Shown: positions 26,245-34,287 of the stretch, piece by piece | Numbering within the stretch: position 1 is the stretch's first letter | Layout: every line of letters starts with the position of its first letter | Assembly (NCBI GenBank): GCA_009701885.1 | Contig: WLJH01000008.1 | Coordinates: 62,001 to 126,000 of the forward strand | Length of the DNA: 64,000 bases | DNA from: Actinomycetota bacterium | Lineage (GTDB): Bacteria > Actinomycetota > Actinomycetes > Propionibacteriales > Nocardioidaceae | Direction of reading: 5' to 3' | Program-made: the position numbers and the translations under genes | Notes under the pieces: generated by a model | Told to the model about the DNA's origin: nothing | The model's input: only the letters and a program-made list of their open reading frames with translations | Database searches by the model: none

Positions 26245-27165
26245 TCAGCCGACGGTGATCTCCTTGGTGTCGAACATCGGCGGGTTGCCCTCCCCGCCAG
26301 AGGGGTCGTCGGTCATCGCGATGAAGGTGTAGGTGCCCGGCGCGAGGTCGGAGAGGTCCACCTCGGTCTCCCAGGGGTAGAGCGCGTCCATCCAGCCCTC
26401 GGCCGTGGCGAACCCGCGCGCCACGACCGCGTCGGAGCCGTCGCGGACCTCCCACGGGACGGTGGCCTCGAAGGACGAGGCCACACCGCTGGCGGTGAAG
26501 GTGTCGGGGACCTCCGCGCCCTCCTCGGGGGAGGTCACGTTGACCAGGGAGAGCACCTCGAGCTGGTCGGCGTTCCCGACGCCGTCGGCGGTGTCGATGC
26601 CGAAGAGGGTGGTCGCGCCGCCGGGCGACTCCACCACCACCGCGTCGCGGGTCTGCAGGGCGCCCTGGACGGTGTAGACCAACGACTGCACGGCCAGCTC
26701 GGCCTGGCTGTCCGACATCCCGGAGGGGCGTTCGGTCCACGCGTCGTCGGTGGTGGTCACGACGATCCGACCGTCCTCGCGGGCGACGGAGGAGAAGCCG
26801 CCGCCGTCGGGGAAGGCCGAGCGGTAGTCGGGGTCGGCCGGCACGCCCGCGGCGGCCATCTCGGCGGCACCGAGCGCGGGCTCGCCGCTGACCTTGCGGA
26901 ACTCCCGGAAGAGCCGCGGCCCGGAGCCGGTGTCGCCGACGTAGTAGACCGGCACGGTGCCGGCCTCGGCGGGCTCCTCCTCCGCCGGGGCGCTGGTGGC
27001 CTCGCTCGGTGAGGGCTCATCGGTCGCCGAGGGGCTGTCCGAGACCTTCCCGGCGACCGGGTCGGTGGCCGTCCCGTCCTCGCCGCAGGCGGCGACGAGC
27101 AGCAGGACCCCGGCCGCGACGGCGGCGGAGGAGGTACGTCGGAGAGCGATGCGCATGTGGTCCAT
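26245..27165 (-). CDS. GerMN/Gmad2 domain lipoprotein
   Basis: 306 residues. The signal peptide ends in a lipobox (LLLVAACGED), followed by a Ser/Glu/Pro-rich linker. A GerMN domain (VPVYYVGDTGSGPRLFREF through VVVESPGGATTLFGID) and a C-terminal Gmad2 immunoglobulin-like domain (VTSPEEGAEVPDTFTASGVA, then PGTYTFIAMTDDPSGGEG) complete it. GerMN-Gmad2 lipoproteins are known from sporulation and from actinobacterial two-component loci (LpqB-like); here the gene stands alone, convergent to rsmE. ATG at 27165 has an AGGGG element; ATG at 27156 is an alternative. Confidence 0.88.
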   Translation of the reverse strand: MDHMRIALRRTSSAAVAAGVLLLVAACGEDGTATDPVAGKVSDSPSATDEPSPSEATSAPAEEEPAEAGTVPVYYVGDTGSGPRLFREFRKVSGEPALGAAEMAAAGVPADPDYRSAFPDGGGFSSVAREDGRIVVTTTDDAWTERPSGMSDSQAELAVQSLVYTVQGALQTRDAVVVESPGGATTLFGIDTADGVGNADQLEVLSLVNVTSPEEGAEVPDTFTASGVASSFEATVPWEVRDGSDAVVARGFATAEGWMDALYPWETEVDLSDLAPGTYTFIAMTDDPSGGEGNPPMFDTKEITVG

Positions 27166-27268
27166 GATGCCCCTGTGACGCGGTGACCTCGCCCGAGGTT
27201 CCAGGTGTGTCGCCGAGACGGCCCCGGGCGACCGGCCCCGTGAGAGCATCGAGCCCGGGAGGGAACCC

Positions 27269-27622
27269 ATGACCGCACAGTCCGACGACTGCCTGTTCTG
27301 CAAGATCGTGGCCGACGAGATCCCCGCGGAGATCGTCCACGTCACCGAGCGCACGGTGGCCTTCCGCGACATCCACCCCCAGGCGCCGACCCACGTGTTG
27401 GTCGTGCCCCGGGCCCACTTCGCCAACGCCGGCGAGCTGGCCGTGGGCGACCCGGTCGCGATGGCCGAGCTGGTCGACGCCGCGCACGCCGTGGCCACCG
27501 CCGAGGGCCACGAGGACGGCTACCGCCTGGTCTTCAACACCGGCGCCAAGGCCGGGCAGACGGTCTTCCACACCCACGTGCACGTCCTGGCCGGTCGCGA
27601 CCTGACCTGGCCCCCGGGATGA
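27269..27622 (+). CDS. HIT family nucleotide hydrolase/transferase (HinT type)
   Basis: 117-residue histidine-triad protein. The active-site triad is HTHVHV (His 101, 103, 105). The N-terminal CLFCKIVADEIPAEIV includes the Cys pair of zinc-binding HinT proteins. HinT enzymes hydrolyse nucleoside phosphoramidates. Its stop overlaps the ATG of the copper monooxygenase gene (ATGA), an operon arrangement with no obvious functional link. Confidence 0.95.
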   Translation: MTAQSDDCLFCKIVADEIPAEIVHVTERTVAFRDIHPQAPTHVLVVPRAHFANAGELAVGDPVAMAELVDAAHAVATAEGHEDGYRLVFNTGAKAGQTVFHTHVHVLAGRDLTWPPG

Positions 27623-28848
27623 GCCGCCGGCTGGCCGCGCTCGTGGCCGCGCTCCTGCTCGCCGTCGTCGGCACCGTGGCCGTCGCGGCCACGTGGGACC
27701 GCATCGACCGGCGTACCGGATCCGCGGCCGACGTCCTCGAGCCGCCCGCACCGCCGGAGGTGGCCGCCCAGCAGCTGCGCAGCGTCGAGCCCGGCAAGCG
27801 GTTGCCGCTGCGCGAGGGCGAGCGCCGGATGACCCTGGAGATGGACGCCGCCTACACCCCGAGCGCCCCGACGGGCACCGGCACCGACGACTACCGCTGC
27901 TTCCTGCTCGACCCCGGGCTGGAGGAGGACGTCTGGCTCACCGGCAGCCAGGTGCTGCCCGGCAACCCCGACGTCGTGCACCACGTCATCCTCTTCGAGG
28001 TCGAGCCCGACCAGGTCGCCGCCGCGGAGGAGCAGGACGCGCAGACCGTCGACCCCGGCTGGACCTGCTTCGGCGGCACCGGCCTGGAGGGCGACTTCGC
28101 CCGGCTGACCGACGCCAACTGGCTGGCCGCCTGGGCTCCGGGCGGCGACGAGACCCGCACGCCCGACGGCCTCGGCACCCGGCTCGAGGCCGGCAGCCGC
28201 GTCGTCATGCAGGTGCACTACAACCTCCTGCAGGGCGCCGCCCCGGACACCTCGGCGACCCAGCTGCGCTGGATGCCGGGCGAGCGCGACCTCGACGCGC
28301 TGCACACCTACCTCATGCCCGCCCCGGTCGAGCTGCCGTGCCGTGCCGCGCGCGACGACGGCCCGCTCTGCGACCGCGACGCCGCGATGGCCGACCTGCG
28401 AGAGCGCTTCGGCGGGGCGGCCTTCACCGCCGACGCCCTGCACCTGCTGTGCGGGGAGCTCGAGGAGCCCTCGGAGACCACGACCTGCACCCGTCGTGTC
28501 TCCCAGGAGATGACCATCCACGGCGTCGCCGGGCACATGCACCTGCTCGGCCGCGAGATCAGCGTCGTGGCCAACGAGGGCACCGACCGCGAGCGAACCC
28601 TGCTCGACATCGACCTGTGGGACTTCGACGACCAGGGCAGCCGGCGGATCGAGCCCGCGACCCTGCAGCCCGGCGACACCCTCACCGTCACCTGCCGCCA
28701 CGAGCAGTGGCTGCGCGACAAGCTGCCCGCCTTCGACGGCCAGGAGCAGGACCGCTACGTCCTGTGGGGCGAGGGGTCGACCGACGAGATGTGCCTGGGC
28801 ACGCTCCAGGTCACCTACGCCTCGGGGGAGCCCAGCAGCGCCTTCTGA
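27619..28848 (+). CDS. Exported copper type II monooxygenase-like protein
   Basis: 409 residues. The N-terminal signal/anchor segment is RRLAALVAALLLAVVGTVAVA. The rest fits the copper type II ascorbate-dependent monooxygenase fold (PHM/DBH type): CuA ligands HH at 121-122 in VVHHVILFE and His200 in MQVHYNLL; CuB ligands His306 and His308 in GHMHLLGRE and Met391 in STDEMCLG. The full ligand set is kept, so copper-dependent hydroxylation or oxidation outside the membrane is plausible. Several Cys could form disulfides. The substrate is unknown. It overlaps the HIT gene by four bases. Confidence 0.82.
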   Translation: MSRRLAALVAALLLAVVGTVAVAATWDRIDRRTGSAADVLEPPAPPEVAAQQLRSVEPGKRLPLREGERRMTLEMDAAYTPSAPTGTGTDDYRCFLLDPGLEEDVWLTGSQVLPGNPDVVHHVILFEVEPDQVAAAEEQDAQTVDPGWTCFGGTGLEGDFARLTDANWLAAWAPGGDETRTPDGLGTRLEAGSRVVMQVHYNLLQGAAPDTSATQLRWMPGERDLDALHTYLMPAPVELPCRAARDDGPLCDRDAAMADLRERFGGAAFTADALHLLCGELEEPSETTTCTRRVSQEMTIHGVAGHMHLLGREISVVANEGTDRERTLLDIDLWDFDDQGSRRIEPATLQPGDTLTVTCRHEQWLRDKLPAFDGQEQDRYVLWGEGSTDEMCLGTLQVTYASGEPSSAF

Positions 28849-28875
28849 CGGCGTCAGCCCGTGCGGAGCAGTGGC

Positions 28876-29160
28876 TCAGAGGTAGTAGAAGAGCCGCATC
28901 ACGGCGAAGACCACCGGCAGCCCGAAGACCACCAGCAGGAACCACGCGGTCCAGCGGTGGATCGGCTTGGTGGAGTCCAGCCGGCCGCCGAAGTCCAGCA
29001 GCGCGCCCTCGACGGTGTGGTGGGTCAGGCCCATCCGCCGCGCGTCGCCGGGCATCGCCTCGCCGGGGAACCAGTACGGCGGCAGCGACTCGTCGTCGGG
29101 ATCCGGGTCCTCGTCGTCCCACTCGCGCAGGTGGGGGTCGAGTCCGGGCACGGCCCCCAC
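28876..29160 (-). CDS. Small acidic-then-hydrophobic membrane protein
   Basis: About 94 residues. An acidic N-terminal stretch (REWDDEDPDPDDE) is followed by PPYWFPGEAMPGDARR and one C-terminal membrane helix (WTAWFLLVVFGLPVVFAVMRLFYYL, split: WTAWFLLVVFGLP and VVFAVMRLFYYL). GTG at 29160 or 29151 is possible. Function unknown; convergent to the copper monooxygenase gene and divergent from phoH. Confidence 0.65.
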   Translation of the reverse strand: MGAVPGLDPHLREWDDEDPDPDDESLPPYWFPGEAMPGDARRMGLTHHTVEGALLDFGGRLDSTKPIHRWTAWFLLVVFGLPVVFAVMRLFYYL

Positions 29161-29293
29161 GGTACGGGGTCGGGGTGCGCGGGCGGGGGAACTCGCTGGG
29201 AGGCCGCCACCCCACGCCGTACAGTGAAGGGGTTCCGACCAGCACGCCTCCGACTGCCTGACCCGACCAGAGAGAGGGCCCTCCCGGGCATCC

Positions 29294-30319
29294 ATGACTG
29301 ACGCGCACACGACCCGCCACACCGTGGTGGTCCCCCACAGCATCGACATGGTCAGCCTGCTCGGGCCCGGGGACGAGCACCTCGCGCAGCTGGAGGAGGC
29401 CCTCAACGCCGACCTGCACGTGCGCGGCAACCGGATCACGCTCATCGGCGAGCCGTCCGAGCTGGCGCTGGGCGAGCGGCTCCTCGACGAGCTGGTCACC
29501 ATCTTGCGCACCGGGCAGAGCGTCACCGGCGACACCGTCGAGCGGGTCCTCGGCATGCTCCGGGCCGAGACCAGCGAGCGTCCCGCCGACGTGCTCAGCC
29601 TCAACATCCTGTCCAACCGCGGCCGGTCGATCCGCCCCAAGACGCTCAACCAGAAGCGCTACGTCGACTCCATCGACGAGCACACGATCACCTTCGGCAT
29701 CGGCCCCGCCGGCACCGGCAAGACCTACCTGGCGATGGCCAAGGCCGTCCAGGCGCTGCACGCCAAGCAGGCCAACCGGATCATCCTGACCCGTCCCGCG
29801 GTCGAGGCCGGCGAGCACCTCGGCTTCCTGCCGGGCACCCTCGGGGAGAAGATCGACCCCTACCTGCGCCCGCTCTACGACGCGCTGCACGACATGATCG
29901 ACCCCGACTCGATCCCCAAGCTCATGGCGGCCGGCACCATCGAGGTCGCCCCGCTGGCCTACATGCGGGGGCGCACGCTCAACGACTCCTTCATCATCCT
30001 CGACGAGGCGCAGAACACCACGCCGGAGCAGATGAAGATGTTCCTGACCCGCCTGGGCTTCGGCTCCAAGATCGTGGTCACCGGCGACGTCACCCAGACC
30101 GACCTGCCCGGGGGCGTCCGCTCGGGCCTGCGGGTCGTCGAGGACATCCTCGACGGCGTCGAGGACATCGGCTTCCACCGGCTCACCTCCGCCGACGTGG
30201 TGCGGCACAAGCTCGTGGGCCGGATCGTGGCGGCGTACGACGAGTTCGACGCCCGGGCGCAGCAGGACGCTCCGCGCAGCGGCCCGCCGGCGCGCGCGCA
30301 CCGCAAGCAGCGCTCGTGA
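29294..30319 (+). CDS. PhoH-like ATPase (PhoL)
   Basis: 341-residue P-loop ATPase. Walker A is GPAGTGKT (137-144) and Walker B is IILDEAQN. The conserved [17 protein letters not shown] and [12 protein letters not shown] belong to the PhoH family. It lies directly upstream of ybeY, the conserved phoH-ybeY pair linked to RNA/ribosome metabolism. A long N-terminal KH-like region (residues 10-95) is normal for PhoL. The C-terminal tail is Arg/Pro-rich and variable. Confidence 0.95.
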   Translation: MTDAHTTRHTVVVPHSIDMVSLLGPGDEHLAQLEEALNADLHVRGNRITLIGEPSELALGERLLDELVTILRTGQSVTGDTVERVLGMLRAETSERPADVLSLNILSNRGRSIRPKTLNQKRYVDSIDEHTITFGIGPAGTGKTYLAMAKAVQALHAKQANRIILTRPAVEAGEHLGFLPGTLGEKIDPYLRPLYDALHDMIDPDSIPKLMAAGTIEVAPLAYMRGRTLNDSFIILDEAQNTTPEQMKMFLTRLGFGSKIVVTGDVTQTDLPGGVRSGLRVVEDILDGVEDIGFHRLTSADVVRHKLVGRIVAAYDEFDARAQQDAPRSGPPARAHRKQRS

Positions 30320-30366
30320 CGTCGGGGTCCGAGCCGTCCACCGGTGACGTGCGCGAGGATGGCCCC

Positions 30367-30822
30367 GTGAGCATCGAGGTCCTCGACGAGTCCGGGCGTG
30401 ACGTGGACGTGCGCCGACTGAGCACGCTGAGCCGGTTCGTGATGGACCGGATGCGCGTCCACCCGCTCGCCGAGCTGTGCATCAAGGCCGTCGACGAGGC
30501 GACCATCGCCGAGCTCAACGAGCAGTGGATGGGCAAGGTCGGTCCCACCGACGTGCTGGCCTTCCCGATGGACGAGCTGCGCCCCGGGCTGGTGGGGGAG
30601 GAGCCCGAGGAGGGCGTCCTCGGCGACCTGGTGCTGTGCCCGGTCGTCGCCGAGCGCCAGGGCGAGACCGCCGGCCACGGGACCGTCGCCGAGCTCGACC
30701 TGCTCACCGTCCACGGGGTCCTGCACCTCCTGGGCTACGACCACGCCGAGCCCGAGGAGCACGCCGAGATGTTCGGCCTCCAGGACGAGCTGCTCGCCGC
30801 CTGGCGCGCCACGCTCACGTGA
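30367..30822 (+). CDS. ybeY: Endoribonuclease YbeY (rRNA maturation)
   Basis: 151-residue zinc-dependent RNase acting in 16S rRNA 3'-end maturation. The metal motif HGVLHLLGYDH is intact, preceded by ELNEQWMGKVGPTDVLAFPMD and LGDLVLCP. Two starts compete: GTG at 30316 overlapping the phoH stop, and GTG at 30367. The later one starts the conserved SIEVLDESG and has GAGGA about ten bases upstream, so it is preferred. The stop overlaps the next GTG (GTGA). Confidence 0.95.
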   Translation: MSIEVLDESGRDVDVRRLSTLSRFVMDRMRVHPLAELCIKAVDEATIAELNEQWMGKVGPTDVLAFPMDELRPGLVGEEPEEGVLGDLVLCPVVAERQGETAGHGTVAELDLLTVHGVLHLLGYDHAEPEEHAEMFGLQDELLAAWRATLT

Positions 30823-32111
30823 TCCCGGGCGACGTCTGGCTGCTCGTCGCGGTCGCCTCCCTGGTCCTGCTCGCGGGGGTGTTCTCCGCCGCCGATGCCG
30901 CGCTCGGGTCCTTCTCGCAGGCGCGCGCGGCCGAGCTGGCCGCGGAGGACCGCGCCGGCTCCCGCCGGCTCCTGCACCTGCTCGAGGACGCCCCGCGCTA
31001 CCTCAACACCGCGCTGCTGCTGCGCCTGGCGTGCGAGGTGACCGCGATCGTGCTGGCCACGCACCTGGTGCGCCAGCGCCTGCAGGAGTCGTGGGGCCTC
31101 ACGGTCGCGGTGACCGTCGCGGTGATGCTGGTCGTCTCCTTCGTGGTCATCGGCGTCGCCCCGCGCACCCTGGGCCGCCAGCACTCGGAGTCGGTCGCGC
31201 TGCTCTCGGCCGGGCCGCTCACCTTCGTCACCCGCATCCTCGGGCCGCTCCCGCGGGTGCTGATCCTGCTGGGCAACGCCATCACCCCCGGCAAGGGCTT
31301 CAGCGACGGCCCGTTCTCCACCGAGACCGAGCTGCGCGAGCTCGTCGACCTCGCCGAGGCCTCCTCGCTCATCGAGAGCGAGGAGCGGCGGATGATCCAC
31401 TCGGTCTTCGAGCTCGGCGACACCACCGCCCGCGAGGTGATGGTGCCGCGCAACGACGTGGTCTTCGTCGAACGCCACAAGAACCTGCGCCAGACCCTCT
31501 CGCTCTTCCTGCGCAGCGGCTTCAGCCGGGTGCCGGTGATCGAGGAGAACCTCGACCACGTCGTGGGGATCGCCTACCTCAAGGACCTCGTGCGCCGCGA
31601 CTTCGACGAGCCCGACGCGGAGTTCACCGAGCGCATCGACTCGGTGATGCGCGAGCCCTACTTCGTGCCCGAGTCCAAGCCCGTCGACGACCTGCTGCGC
31701 GAGATGCAGGCCCGGCGCCAGCACGTCGCGGTCGTCGTCGACGAGTACGGCGGCACCGCCGGCCTCATCACCATCGAGGACATCCTCGAGGAGATCGTCG
31801 GGGAGATCAGCGACGAGTACGACGCCGAGGAGATCCAGGCCGACGAGGTCGGTCCCGGGCTCTTCCGCGTCCCCTCGCGCTTCCCCGTCGACGACCTGGA
31901 GGAGCTCTTCGGCTTCGACGTCGAGGAGGAGGACGTCGACTCCGTGGGCGGGCTCATGGCCAAGCACCTCGGGCTCGTGCCGATCCCCGGGTCGACGGTG
32001 GAGGCCCACGACCTGCGCTTCGTCGCCGAGTCGGCCTCGGGGCGCCGCAACAAGATCGACACCGTGCTCATCACGCGCGTGGAGCACCAGGAGGAGGACG
32101 AGGACGAGTGA
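30819..32111 (+). CDS. Hemolysin C/CorC-type CBS domain membrane protein
   Basis: 430 residues. An N-terminal DUF21/CNNM membrane domain has about three to four helices (VWLLVAVASLVLLAGVFSAAD, split: VWLLVAVASLVLL and AGVFSAAD; then VAVTVAVMLVVSFVVIGV). A CBS pair follows (SRVPVIEENLDHVVGIAYL; HVAVVVDEYGGTAGLITIEDILEE, split at GG), then a C-terminal CorC_HlyC FAD-like domain (FRVPSRFPVDDLEELFGFD). Related proteins move Mg2+ or Co2+. GTG start overlaps the ybeY stop and the end overlaps the Cda-like gene, so translation is tightly coupled through the series. Confidence 0.93.
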   Translation: MIPGDVWLLVAVASLVLLAGVFSAADAALGSFSQARAAELAAEDRAGSRRLLHLLEDAPRYLNTALLLRLACEVTAIVLATHLVRQRLQESWGLTVAVTVAVMLVVSFVVIGVAPRTLGRQHSESVALLSAGPLTFVTRILGPLPRVLILLGNAITPGKGFSDGPFSTETELRELVDLAEASSLIESEERRMIHSVFELGDTTAREVMVPRNDVVFVERHKNLRQTLSLFLRSGFSRVPVIEENLDHVVGIAYLKDLVRRDFDEPDAEFTERIDSVMREPYFVPESKPVDDLLREMQARRQHVAVVVDEYGGTAGLITIEDILEEIVGEISDEYDAEEIQADEVGPGLFRVPSRFPVDDLEELFGFDVEEEDVDSVGGLMAKHLGLVPIPGSTVEAHDLRFVAESASGRRNKIDTVLITRVEHQEEDEDE

Positions 32112-32461
32112 CCAGCACGAGCGACGAGCTGAGCGCCGAGGACAAGAAGCTGGTGACCCTCGCCCGGGCCACCCGTGCCCGCACCGGTGCCGCCGAGGGT
32201 GCCGCGGTGCGCGACAGCGACGGCCGCACGTACGCCGCCGCCACCGTCGACCTGCCCTCGCTGCAGGTCTCCGCGCTGGGCACCTGCATCGCGATGGCCG
32301 TGGCGTCCGGCTCCGCCGGCCTCGAGGCGGCCGTGGTGCTGACCGAGGCCGCGGAGCTGGCCGCCGCCGACCTGGCCGCGGTCCGCGACTTCGCCGGGGC
32401 CGGCGTGGTGCTGCACCTCGGGGACCCGCGCGGCACCATCGGCGCGTGCAGCACCTCCTGA
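32108..32461 (+). CDS. Cytidine-deaminase-like protein lacking catalytic motifs
   Basis: 117 residues with the overall layout of the Cda fold (KLVTLARATRARTGAAEGAAVRDSDGRTYAAATV, here shown as KLVTLARATRARTG and GAAVRDSDGRTYAAATV). Where active enzymes have a His-Ala-Glu zinc/proton-shuttle motif there is SALGTCIAMAVASGSAG, and no PCxxC pair follows. It therefore should not deaminate cytidine by the usual mechanism. Actinobacterial genomes often annotate this gene as cytidine deaminase at this place between the CBS protein and era. It overlaps the upstream stop (GTGA). Role unknown. Confidence 0.75.
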   Translation: MTSTSDELSAEDKKLVTLARATRARTGAAEGAAVRDSDGRTYAAATVDLPSLQVSALGTCIAMAVASGSAGLEAAVVLTEAAELAAADLAAVRDFAGAGVVLHLGDPRGTIGACSTS

Positions 32462-32521
32462 CCTGCCCACGGGGCCCTGACGGATTCCCCCTGCGTCCGA
32501 CCTGGTGAGTAGGGTCCGGAC

Positions 32522-33334
32522 GTGAGCGTCCGAGCCCAGCAGCACCCCGCGACCGTCCTGGGTCGTGAACGGTTGGCCGACCACCTCCTGCGCCTGCGCT
32601 TGGGTGGCGAGGGCCTGGCCGGGTTCGAGAGCACCGGGCTGCCCGACGAGTGGGTGGCGCTGGTGGTGCCCGGGCAGTTCCAGTCGCGCTACTACACCGT
32701 GCGCTCCTGGGACGGCTCCGAGCTCGTGCTCGACGTGGTCGTCCACGACGAGGGCCTGGTCACGGAGTGGGCCCAGCGCGCCGAGGGCGTGGTCGGGGAG
32801 ACCGTGGTGGTCACCGACCCCAAGGGCTCGTTCGCCCCGCCCGCCGACGCGGGCTGGCTGATGCTCGTGGGTGACCTCACCGCGCTGCCCGCGATCGCGC
32901 GGATCTGCTCCTCCACCGACCTGCCGGTCCGGGTCTGGGCCGAGGTGCCCGAGCGCCCCGCGGGCTACCTCCCCGACGACGTCGAGGTCACCTGGCTGGC
33001 CCAGCCCGGCGACGGGCAGTCCGCGCTGGCCGACGTCGTCGCCGACCTCACGTGGCCCGAGGGTCCCGGCTACTTCTGGATGGCGGGGGAGTCCGCGCAG
33101 ATGCGCGCCATCCGCAAGCACCTCATGCGCGACGTGCGGCTGCCCTCCGAGCAGTACGACGTCATGGGCTACTGGCGCGGCGGGCAGGCCCGCCAGCCGC
33201 GCGCCGTCGATCCCGGTCCGATCTGGCGCGCCGGCAAGGCCGCGGGCAAGAGCGACGAGGAGATCTGGGCCGACTACGACCAGGCACGGGACGACCAAGC
33301 ACGGGACGACCAGGCACGGGAGGCCCAGTCATGA
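32522..33334 (+). CDS. Siderophore-interacting protein (FAD-binding ferric reductase)
   Basis: 270-residue SIP-family flavoprotein. An FAD-binding N-terminal barrel (RYYTVRSWDGSELVLDVVVHD, split: RYYTVRSWDG and LVLDVVVHD) carries the RxYT motif. The SIP NAD(P)H domain has LMLVGDLTALPAIARI and YFWMAGESAQMRAIRKHL. It should reduce ferric siderophores. No iron box is seen upstream; TAGGGT lies six bases before GTG 32522. The C-terminus ends in three 15-bp repeats whose last copy supplies the ribosome binding site of era, and the stop overlaps the era ATG. Confidence 0.9.
   Translation: MSVRAQQHPATVLGRERLADHLLRLRLGGEGLAGFESTGLPDEWVALVVPGQFQSRYYTVRSWDGSELVLDVVVHDEGLVTEWAQRAEGVVGETVVVTDPKGSFAPPADAGWLMLVGDLTALPAIARICSSTDLPVRVWAEVPERPAGYLPDDVEVTWLAQPGDGQSALADVVADLTWPEGPGYFWMAGESAQMRAIRKHLMRDVRLPSEQYDVMGYWRGGQARQPRAVDPGPIWRAGKAAGKSDEEIWADYDQARDDQARDDQAREAQS
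33278..33322 (+). repeat. 15-bp tandem repeat at the end of the SIP gene
   Basis: Three copies of a GACCAGGCACGGGAC unit (33278-33292, 33293-33307, 33308-33322, one base change in each of the last two) encode Asp-Gln-Ala-Arg-Asp/Glu. Confidence 0.85.
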
Positions 33335-34254
33335 CGGACCAGCAGCACCGCTCGGGCTTCGCCTCCTTCGTGGGGCGGCCCAACGCCGGCAAGTCGACCC
33401 TGACCAACGCCCTGGTCGGGCAGAAGGTCGCCATCACCAGCGACAAGCCGCAGACCACCCGCACCGTGGTGCGCGGCATCGTGCACCGCCCCGACGCCCA
33501 GCTGGTCCTGGTCGACACCCCCGGCCTGCACCGCCCCCGCACGCTCCTCGGCGAGCGGCTCAACGACCTGGTCACCACGACCTGGGCCGAGGTCGACGTC
33601 GTGGCGGTCTGCTTCCCCAGCAACGAGAAGATCGGCCCCGGTGACCGGTTCATCGTCGGGGAGCTGGCCAAGGTGCGGCGTACGACGAAGATCGCCGTGG
33701 CCACCAAGACCGACCTCGCCTCGCCCGACCGGATCGGCCAGCACCTGCTGGACATCCAGCAGCTCGGCGTGGAGACCGGCACCGACTGGGCCGAGATCGT
33801 CCCCGTCTCGGCCAAGGCCGGTGACCAGGTGGACCTGCTGGCCGACCTGCTCGTCGGGATGCTCCCGGAGGGGCCGCAGCTCTACCCCGAGGGCGAGCTC
33901 ACCGACAGCCCCGAGGAGGTCCTGGCCGCCGAGCTGATCCGCGAGGCCGCCCTCGACGGCGTGCGCGACGAGCTCCCGCACTCCATCGCGGTGGTGGTCG
34001 AGGAGATGGGTCTGCGCGAGGGCCGTCCGGAGGACAAGCCGCTGCTCGACATCCACGCCAACCTCTACGTCGAGCGCGACTCCCAGAAGGGGATCATGAT
34101 CGGCCACAAGGGGGCCCGGCTGCGCCAGGTCGGCACCGTGGCGCGCAAGCAGATCGAGGCGATGCTCGGCACGCCGGTCTACCTCGACCTGCACGTCAAG
34201 GTCGCCAAGGACTGGCAGCGCGACCCGCGGCAGCTGCGCAAGCTCGGCTTCTAG
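33331..34254 (+). CDS. era: GTPase Era
   Basis: 307-residue GTPase that binds 16S rRNA and checks 30S assembly. G1 is GRPNAGKST, G3 is DTPG, G4 is TKTD (a common variant of NKxD), followed by a C-terminal KH domain with GIMIGHKGARLRQVG. ATG at 33331 overlaps the SIP stop (ATGA) and has GGGAGG (33318-33323) seven bases upstream. The combination phoH-ybeY-CBS protein-cda-like-era is conserved across actinobacteria. Confidence 0.97.
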   Translation: MTDQQHRSGFASFVGRPNAGKSTLTNALVGQKVAITSDKPQTTRTVVRGIVHRPDAQLVLVDTPGLHRPRTLLGERLNDLVTTTWAEVDVVAVCFPSNEKIGPGDRFIVGELAKVRRTTKIAVATKTDLASPDRIGQHLLDIQQLGVETGTDWAEIVPVSAKAGDQVDLLADLLVGMLPEGPQLYPEGELTDSPEEVLAAELIREAALDGVRDELPHSIAVVVEEMGLREGRPEDKPLLDIHANLYVERDSQKGIMIGHKGARLRQVGTVARKQIEAMLGTPVYLDLHVKVAKDWQRDPRQLRKLGF

Positions 34255-34262
34255 CCGGCGCT

Positions 34263-34287
34263 CCGGTCGCGACGGTCAGGCGACCGG
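34263..34287. terminator. Hairpin between era and the convergent lipoprotein gene
   Basis: CCGGTCGC (34263-34270) pairs perfectly with GCGACCGG (34280-34287) around a 9-base loop. The minus-strand gene stop lies in the loop, so the hairpin can serve both convergent units. Confidence 0.6.
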
